DNA of 64,000 nt. It comes from Terriglobales bacterium (GTDB lineage Bacteria > Acidobacteriota > Terriglobia > Terriglobales > Acidobacteriaceae). Both the position numbers and the translations under genes were made by a program. Shown here piece after piece: positions 57,631-64,000 of the stretch (position 1 is its first letter; each line of letters opens with the position of its first letter). The DNA lies in NCBI GenBank assembly GCA_015655585.1, contig JAATEV010000024.1, positions 1-64,000 of the forward strand. The letters run 5' to 3'. A model generated the notes under the pieces. The model was not told the origin of the DNA. It ran no database searches and was given only the letters and a program-made list of their open reading frames with translations.

Positions 57631-59586
57631 ATGGTTTCGTTGGCGCAGGTTCTGGAGAGCGATGCTGGGGTGTTTCTAGAGGCTAAGACTCATGCTCGGG
57701 GGCCGGAGGGGGCTTTGCCGATTACGCCGGAGATGCTGGTGGCGGAGCCCTCGGGGAATTTGTTTGGGTGGACGCAGGACGCGGGGATGGGGTGGGAGCC
57801 TGCTCGTTTGCTGGACCCGGAGTTTCTGATCCTGAGTACGCATGGCGGGCTGCGGGCAGCGGATGGGACACCGATTGCCCTGGGGTTTCATTCGGGTCAC
57901 TGGGAGGTGGGGCTGCTGGTGGCGGAGGCGGCGCGGGAGTTTCGGCGGCTACGGGCTATGCCGTTTGCGGGGGCTTGTACTGATCCTTGTGACGGGAGGA
58001 CGCAGGGGACGGAGGGGATGATGGATTCGCTGCCGTATCGGAATGATGCGGCGATGGTGTTGCGGAGGCTGATGCGGTCGTTGCCGATGCGGCGGGGTGT
58101 GATGGGGGTGGCTACGTGTGACAAGGGACTTCCGGCGATGATGATGGCGCTGGCGTCTTCGGGGGAGTTGCCTAGTGTGTTGGTACCGGGCGGGGTGACT
58201 TTGCTGCCGGAGGCGGGCGAGGACGCGGGGAAGGTGCAGACGATTGGGGCTCGGTTTGCGCAGGGGCAGATCTCGCTGGAGTATGCGGCGGAGATGGGTT
58301 GCAGGGCTTGTGCGTCGCCGGGGGGAGGGTGCCAGTTTCTGGGGACGGCGGCTACGTCGCAGGTGGTGGGCGAGGCGCTGGGGTTGAGTTTGCCTCATGC
58401 GGCGCTGGCTCCTTCGGGGCAGGGGATGTGGCTGGATGCGGCGGTGAGGTCGGCGCGGGCGTTGCTGCGGATGGCGGGGATGGGGTTGGGGACGCGGGAG
58501 GTGTTGACGGACGCGGCGGTGAGGAACGCGATGGTGGTCCATGCGGCGTTTGGCGGATCGACGAATTTGTTGCTGCATGTTCCGGCGATTGCTCATGCGG
58601 CGGGGCTGCGGAGGCCGGCGGTGGAGGATTGGGTGGCGGTGAATCGGGCGGTGCCGCGGCTGGTGGATGCGTTGCCGAATGGGCCGCGGGGGTTTGCTAC
58701 GGTGCAGGTGTTTCTGGCGGGTGGGGTGCCGGAGGTGATGCTGCATTTGCGGAGGATGGGTTTGCTGGATGTGTCGGTGAAGACGGTGACGGGGGAGACG
58801 CTGGGGGCGAATCTGGATTGGTGGGAGCAGAGCGAGAGGCGGCGGGTGTTGCGGGAGAGGCTGCGGGAGCTGGATGGGGTGGAGGCGCAGGAGGTGATTC
58901 TGGGGCCAGAGAGGGCGAAGGCTCGGGGGCTGACGGCTACGGTATGTTTTCCGGTGGGGAATCTGGCCCCGGAGGGGAGCGTGATTAAGAGCACGGCGAT
59001 TGATCCTTCGCTGATGGTGGAGGGGGTGTATCGGCATGTGGGGCGGGCGCGGGTGTTTGTGACGGAGGCGGCGGCTATGGAGGCGATCAAGCGGGGTGAG
59101 GTGGGGCATGGGGACGTGATGGTGCTGATCTGCGGCGGGCCGCTGGGGGCGGGGATGCAGGAGACGTACCAGGTGACTTCGGCGTTGAAGAATCTGCCGT
59201 TTTGCAAGCATGTGGCGGTGTTGACGGATGCGAGGTTCAGCGGGGTTTCGACGGGAGCTTGCGTGGGGCATGTGTCGCCGGAGGCGTTGGCGGGCGGGCC
59301 GATTGGGAAGGTGATGGAGGGGGACTGGATTGAGATTGTGGTGGATGGTGGGGCTTTGCATGGGACGGTGAACCTGGTGGGCGAGGGGGAGGAGCGGTTC
59401 GATGCGGAGGAGGGTGCGCGGAGGCTGGCGAAGAGGGCGTTGCGGGGGGATTTGGCTCCTCATCCGGAGATGCCAGCAGATACGCGGCTTTGGGCGGCTC
59501 TGGTGCAGGCGAGCGGCGGGGTTTGGGGTGGGTGTGTGTATGACGCGGAGGCGATTGTTTGGCGACTGGCTGGAGGGAATGGATGA
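57631..59586 (+). CDS. IlvD/Edd family dehydratase, YjhG/YagF-type (D-xylonate dehydratase-like)
   Basis: [75 protein letters not shown]-type cysteine motif; [21 protein letters not shown]-type C-term. Confidence 0.92.
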   Translation: MVSLAQVLESDAGVFLEAKTHARGPEGALPITPEMLVAEPSGNLFGWTQDAGMGWEPARLLDPEFLILSTHGGLRAADGTPIALGFHSGHWEVGLLVAEAAREFRRLRAMPFAGACTDPCDGRTQGTEGMMDSLPYRNDAAMVLRRLMRSLPMRRGVMGVATCDKGLPAMMMALASSGELPSVLVPGGVTLLPEAGEDAGKVQTIGARFAQGQISLEYAAEMGCRACASPGGGCQFLGTAATSQVVGEALGLSLPHAALAPSGQGMWLDAAVRSARALLRMAGMGLGTREVLTDAAVRNAMVVHAAFGGSTNLLLHVPAIAHAAGLRRPAVEDWVAVNRAVPRLVDALPNGPRGFATVQVFLAGGVPEVMLHLRRMGLLDVSVKTVTGETLGANLDWWEQSERRRVLRERLRELDGVEAQEVILGPERAKARGLTATVCFPVGNLAPEGSVIKSTAIDPSLMVEGVYRHVGRARVFVTEAAAMEAIKRGEVGHGDVMVLICGGPLGAGMQETYQVTSALKNLPFCKHVAVLTDARFSGVSTGACVGHVSPEALAGGPIGKVMEGDWIEIVVDGGALHGTVNLVGEGEERFDAEEGARRLAKRALRGDLAPHPEMPADTRLWAALVQASGGVWGGCVYDAEAIVWRLAGGNG

Positions 59587-59692
59587 AAAATTATTTTGGA
59601 TGGAAGATTGGTATTTGCTTTTGAGGCTTCGTTAGCGAGAATGTAACAACGTTGGTGATGGTCTGCCCCGGAAACTTCAAAAAAAATAAACG

Positions 59693-61399
59693 ATGAGGAA
59701 GCTGCGGATGATGGCTGGTGGCGTTGGTGCTAAGTGGCGGGTTGTGCTGGTGGGAGCGGCGATGGTGATGGGGATGACGGGCGGTGCATTCGCGCAATCG
59801 GTTCCGGCGGGGTACGACGGACTGGTGAAGCTGTTTGGGCAGTGGCGGGAGTTCGAACGGCCGGGGATGAAGAACGGCGTTCCGGACTATGGCGCGGAGG
59901 CGATGAAGAAGAAGGCCGCGGACCTGCCGGGATGGAAGAAGCGGCTGGAGGCGATTGATACGAAGGGCTGGCCGGTGGCTCAGCAGAACGACTACAGGCT
60001 GGTGAAGGCGGAGATGAATGGGCTGGATTTCGATCTTCGCGTGCTGCGGCCCTGGGCGCGAGACCCGGCGTTCTATGTGAGCATCTGGCCGACGCGGACG
60101 GACGTGCCTTCGCGGGAGGCTCCGGTGGCTTACCCGGAGATTCAGCTTTATAAGTATCACTTTCCTCTGTCGGCGGAGGCGCAGAAGGAGCTGGTGGGGA
60201 CGATTGGGTTGATTCCGGGATTTTTGAACGAGGCCCGGGTGAACCTGAAGGACAGCAATGCTCGTGACCTGTGGGTGTATGGGGTGCAGGAGTTGCAGAA
60301 GCAGTCTGTGGCGCTGGCTGGGCTGGAGGCGGGGACGCTGCGGGTGAGTACGCTGGAGGGGAGTCAGAAGGCTAGCCTGGAGGGGGCTTCGCCGGAGCTG
60401 AAGACGGCGGTGGCGAATGCTCGGAAGGCCACGGACGAGATGATTGCGTGGGTGCAGAAGCTGGCTCCTACGAAGACGGGGCCTTCGGGGGTGGGCAAGG
60501 AGAATTACACGTGGTATCAGCAGAATGTTCACTTCCTGCCTTGGACGTGGGACGAGGAGGTGGCCCTGCTGCATCGGGAGCTGGAGCGGGCGCAGGCCTC
60601 GCTGCGGCTGGAGGAGCATAACAATCGCAACCTGCCGCAGCTTGAACCGGCGGCGGATGCGGCGACGTTCGACAAGATGGCCCATGCGCGGCTGGACAAG
60701 TTTGTGGACTTTCTGGTGAAGCAGGAGATTATTCCTGATAAGCCTTATCTGAAGGAGGCGCTGACACCGCAGATTGGACGGTTTGTGCCGGAGGAGCGGC
60801 GGGTATTCTTTACGCGGGTGACGCATCGGGAGCCGATGCTGCTGTACTCGCATGACTATCACTGGATCGACCTGGCGCGGATGCGGGATGAGCCGAATCC
60901 AAGCCCGATTCGGCGGGAAGCATCGCTCTCGAACATCTGGGACAACCGGGCGGAGGGATTTGCTACGGCGTTTGAAGAGGTGATGATGCACGCGGGGCTT
61001 TATGATGACAATCCGCGGGCGAAGGAGCTGTTGTGGATCATGCTGGCGAACCGCGCGGCGCGTGGGCTGGCTTCGCTGTACGTGCAGGCGAATGTGTTTA
61101 CGCTAGAGCAGGCGGGGCACTTTCAGGGCGAGTGGACTCCGCGGGGCTGGGCAAATGCGAAGGACTCGCTGACGGCGTTTGAGCAGTTGCTGTATCTGCG
61201 GCAGCCGGGATATGGGACCAGCTACATTACGGGCAAGCTGATGCTGGATAAGTTGATGACGGAGTATGGGCACGCGCAGGACCTGGAGGGCAAGCCGTTT
61301 GTGCTGCGGGATTTTCTGGACCGGTTCAATAACGAGGGGATGATTCCGGTGGCGTTGATGGAGACGGAGATGGTGCCGGAGAAGGCTCGGGAACCGTAG
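59693..61399 (+). CDS. DUF885 family secreted protein
   Basis: Signal GMTGGAFAQS; FEEVMMHAGLYDDNPRAKELLWIMLANRAARGLASLYVQANVFTLEQA; FLDRFNNEGMIPVALMETEM terminus. Confidence 0.85.
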   Translation: MRKLRMMAGGVGAKWRVVLVGAAMVMGMTGGAFAQSVPAGYDGLVKLFGQWREFERPGMKNGVPDYGAEAMKKKAADLPGWKKRLEAIDTKGWPVAQQNDYRLVKAEMNGLDFDLRVLRPWARDPAFYVSIWPTRTDVPSREAPVAYPEIQLYKYHFPLSAEAQKELVGTIGLIPGFLNEARVNLKDSNARDLWVYGVQELQKQSVALAGLEAGTLRVSTLEGSQKASLEGASPELKTAVANARKATDEMIAWVQKLAPTKTGPSGVGKENYTWYQQNVHFLPWTWDEEVALLHRELERAQASLRLEEHNNRNLPQLEPAADAATFDKMAHARLDKFVDFLVKQEIIPDKPYLKEALTPQIGRFVPEERRVFFTRVTHREPMLLYSHDYHWIDLARMRDEPNPSPIRREASLSNIWDNRAEGFATAFEEVMMHAGLYDDNPRAKELLWIMLANRAARGLASLYVQANVFTLEQAGHFQGEWTPRGWANAKDSLTAFEQLLYLRQPGYGTSYITGKLMLDKLMTEYGHAQDLEGKPFVLRDFLDRFNNEGMIPVALMETEMVPEKAREP

Positions 61400-61458
61400 G
61401 GCTCGGCTGGGGATGCAGTGATTTCGGGATACGTTCATTCGCTGTCAGGAGGAATTGT

Positions 61459-62913
61459 TTGACGCCGATAAGCCGGAAGCTTCCGCAGCCAAAGCGCCAT
61501 TGCTCGATCTTGCGTGCCATCGAGGCCACGAGGCGCTTCCGAGGGGTGACTCTGCAAGTGCTTTTGCTTGGCGCAGTTGCTGCGGGCGCGCAGATGAAGC
61601 TGGAGTTGGCTCCGGGGGCGCGTGTCATGACGATTTCGCCGCCGGGCCAAAGCGGCGCCGAGGAGGTCATTGCCGTCAATCGCTATAACCCGAATCAGGC
61701 TGTGATGGCTTATGGCGGGACTGATGGCGGCAAGGCGGCGTATTCGACGGACTCGGGAATTTCATGGACTTTAGTAAATCCGGCCGGTAAGGGGAAGATG
61801 GGCGGGAACAAAAGCATTACCTTCGATGATCGTGGGAATGTTTTTCTCGCGTACCAACTGATCGAGAAATTGGGGAGCCCGGGCTACTGGGGGCACAACG
61901 CCCACGGCAACGGAATCTGGGTTCGACACTCTACCGATGGCGGCAAGACGTGGGACGCCGATGCTACCCCGGTGCTGGTGTGGCCGAACGGCCAGCCTGC
62001 TCCACAACAAGAGGACATGGCTCGGATATGGGCGGATAACGAGCCAGGGAGTCCTTATCGCGGGAATCTCTACCTGGCTTGGATTGACTGGCAGATTGAT
62101 AAATCGATCGTATTATTTACGCGATCGACGGACCACGGTAAGACCTGGGCCAAACCGTGGCGCATCAGTACCCATGCGGGATTTCCGCGCGACGATACGG
62201 GAGCGATCCTGGGGATTCTGGGATCAGTGGGGCCGGATGGGACGCAGTACGTGGTGTGGAACGATATGCTCGACACGGTGCTGGCGATCTCGCGGGACGG
62301 TGGGAAGACATTTGAGCCATCGCGACCGATCTTTCAGGTTGGGCCGCCTTACTTTAGTGGAGCGGCGTCCTCGTTTCAGGGGATTCAGCGGGTGATGGGT
62401 CTGCCGGAGATTGCGATGGATGAGCGATCGAGCACGCTGTATGTGACGTGGAGCGACTTTCGTAACGGCGATGTGGATGTGTTTCTTTCGCGCTCGGTGG
62501 ATAAGGGACAGACGTGGTCTCCGCCGCTACGGGTGAATAACGATCCGATCCATAACGGGGCCGATCAGTTCTATCAATGGCCTGCTGTAGATCCGACTAA
62601 CGGGGACGTGTATGTAGAGTTTTACGATCGGCGGGCTGATCCGGAGAATCGTAAGATCTGGATGACTTTGGCACGGTCTACCGACAGAGGAAAGACGTTC
62701 GTTAACTATGCCTGGACGACGAAGCCGTTTGTTGGACACAATACTTTTCTTGGGGACTATCCCTGGCTCACGGCATACGGAGGGCGGGTCTACGGGGCCT
62801 GGGCCGAAGCAGTATCCGATACGAAGGCAACGGTTCCGTGCCACGGATGCGGGACGGTGGGTACGCCCGCCATCATTCGGATTGGTATCGCCGACTTCAA
62901 CAAAATCCACTGA
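61459..62913 (+). CDS. sialidase-like beta-propeller protein (Asp-box/BNR repeats)
   Basis: Asp-box repeats STDGGKTWDAD, STDHGKTWAKP, SRDGGKTFEPS, SVDKGQTWSPP, STDRGKTFVNY. Confidence 0.9.
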   Translation: MTPISRKLPQPKRHCSILRAIEATRRFRGVTLQVLLLGAVAAGAQMKLELAPGARVMTISPPGQSGAEEVIAVNRYNPNQAVMAYGGTDGGKAAYSTDSGISWTLVNPAGKGKMGGNKSITFDDRGNVFLAYQLIEKLGSPGYWGHNAHGNGIWVRHSTDGGKTWDADATPVLVWPNGQPAPQQEDMARIWADNEPGSPYRGNLYLAWIDWQIDKSIVLFTRSTDHGKTWAKPWRISTHAGFPRDDTGAILGILGSVGPDGTQYVVWNDMLDTVLAISRDGGKTFEPSRPIFQVGPPYFSGAASSFQGIQRVMGLPEIAMDERSSTLYVTWSDFRNGDVDVFLSRSVDKGQTWSPPLRVNNDPIHNGADQFYQWPAVDPTNGDVYVEFYDRRADPENRKIWMTLARSTDRGKTFVNYAWTTKPFVGHNTFLGDYPWLTAYGGRVYGAWAEAVSDTKATVPCHGCGTVGTPAIIRIGIADFNKIH

Positions 62914-63065
62914 TGGCAGAGAGAGGCACTTCGATCCTCTTGTCCCATTCCCCATCAGAGGTTCCTGACTGATTCTGGTGTGGTCAGGTAAAATCGCTCG
63001 TTAATGATGCGGCGGCGGGTTTTGCTGGCGTCTACGATTTTTTAGAATCTCAGCGAGGTTTCCAG

Positions 63066-64000
63066 ATGAAGCAACAGGCGGCGGGTGACTCGATTCACTT
63101 GGGGAAGAAGAACTTCTGGCATCCGTTCTCGGACATGAGAACGGTTTCGCAGGAACGGGTGGTAATCGAGCGGGGCGATGGAGTCTGGATATGGGACAGC
63201 GAGGGGAAGCGCTATCTGGATGGGACGGCGGGGCTTTGGTACTGCTTTGTGGGGTATGGGCGCGAGGAGCTGATTGACGCGGCTACTCGGCAGATGAGGA
63301 TGATTCCTTCTTATTCGAGCTTTGGCGATTTGACTACGCGATCGACGCTGGAGCTGGCGGAGAAGATTGCTTCGATCAGCCCGTTGGAGGACACGGCGGT
63401 GTTCTTTACGAGCGGCGGGTCGGAGAGCGTGGAGACCGGGGCGAAGCTGGCGAAACGATATTGGAACGCGATTGGCAGGCCGGAGAAGCGGATTCTTGTG
63501 ACGCGTGGGCAGGCTTACCACGGTGTAGGCGGGTTCGGGACGAGCATGGCAGGGATTGCGCCGAATGCGGCCGGGTATGGGCCGTTGCTGCCGGATGTGT
63601 TGGTGACGGCCCCGGACGATGTGGACGCGCTGGCTCGGCTGTTTGAGGAGAAGGGCGATCAGATTGCGGCGTTCTTTGGCGAGCCGGTGCGTGGGGCGGG
63701 CGGGCTTTATCCGCCGATGAAGGGATATTGGAAGGAAGTGGAGAGGCTTTGCCGGAAGCACGATATTTTGCTGGTGTGCGATGAGGTGATTACGGGATTT
63801 GGGCGGCTGGGCGAGTGGTTCGCCAGCACGGCTTATGATTTGCAGCCGGATATTATTCTGGGGGCGAAGGGTGTGACCTCGGGGTATCTGCCGCTGGGTG
63901 TGGTGTTGTGTGGGCCGAGGGTGCAGGAGCCGTTCTGGAAGGGCTCGGCGGGGATGTTCCGGCATGGGTATACGTACTCGGGCCATGCTACGGCTTGCGC
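63066..64000 (+). CDS. class-III (aspartate family) aminotransferase, N-terminal part, truncated by window end
   Basis: Translation from ATG 63066: MKQQAAGDSIHLGKKNFWHPFSDMRTVSQERVVIERGDGVWIWDSEGKRYLDGTAGLWYCFVGYG...LLVCDEVITGFGRLGEWFAS...ILGAKGVTSGYLPLG; absent from ORF track because it runs off the edge. Confidence 0.96.
   Translation, partial: MKQQAAGDSIHLGKKNFWHPFSDMRTVSQERVVIERGDGVWIWDSEGKRYLDGTAGLWYCFVGYGREELIDAATRQMRMIPSYSSFGDLTTRSTLELAEKIASISPLEDTAVFFTSGGSESVETGAKLAKRYWNAIGRPEKRILVTRGQAYHGVGGFGTSMAGIAPNAAGYGPLLPDVLVTAPDDVDALARLFEEKGDQIAAFFGEPVRGAGGLYPPMKGYWKEVERLCRKHDILLVCDEVITGFGRLGEWFASTAYDLQPDIILGAKGVTSGYLPLGVVLCGPRVQEPFWKGSAGMFRHGYTYSGHATAC

Noticed and set aside
57949-59463. 504-aa minus-strand ORF opposite the dehydratase
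   Set aside because: Antisense shadow, H/P/R-rich, no motifs

Overview
The window looks like a chromosomal segment from an Acidobacteriota-type soil bacterium (Terriglobus/Granulicella/Edaphobacter-like). This is inferred from the gene content: TIGR03435 protein, Oar-like TonB receptor, DUF6677-like protein. Contents from left to right: the 5' end of pyrG; an FAD disulfide reductase; a putative pectin/rhamnogalacturonan degradation cluster (orphan 946-aa secreted protein, beta-helix fusion protein, GH28, esterase, TonB receptor); a GGDEF/EAL protein; a Tad/Flp pilus locus; a large cysteine-paired Ig-repeat lipoprotein with an OmpA partner; tRNA-Ile2(CAU); infB-nusA-rimP; guaB; SDR/TetR; DUF503-rbfA-nrnA; a GT39 glycosyltransferase; GNAT; VanZ; an M3 peptidase; a BlaI-M56-HtrA module; a YjhG/YagF-type dehydratase; a DUF885 protein; a sialidase-like protein; and the start of a class-III aminotransferase. 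The strongest anomaly is in the Tad locus. cpaB runs directly into an N-terminally truncated tadB in another frame, and the secretin, TadZ and TadA/CpaF genes are absent. This suggests an internal deletion or an assembly collapse. Other points of interest are a nested hairpin with a mutually exclusive terminator in the dehydratase leader, an intrinsic terminator in the rimP-nusA-infB leader, a perfect 16-bp palindrome before blaI, palindromes before an orphan RHH gene, and a mosaic noncoding repeat island around 51.1-51.7 kb. No CRISPR array, IS transposase or prophage genes were seen. All family calls come from reading motifs by eye; no database search was run.
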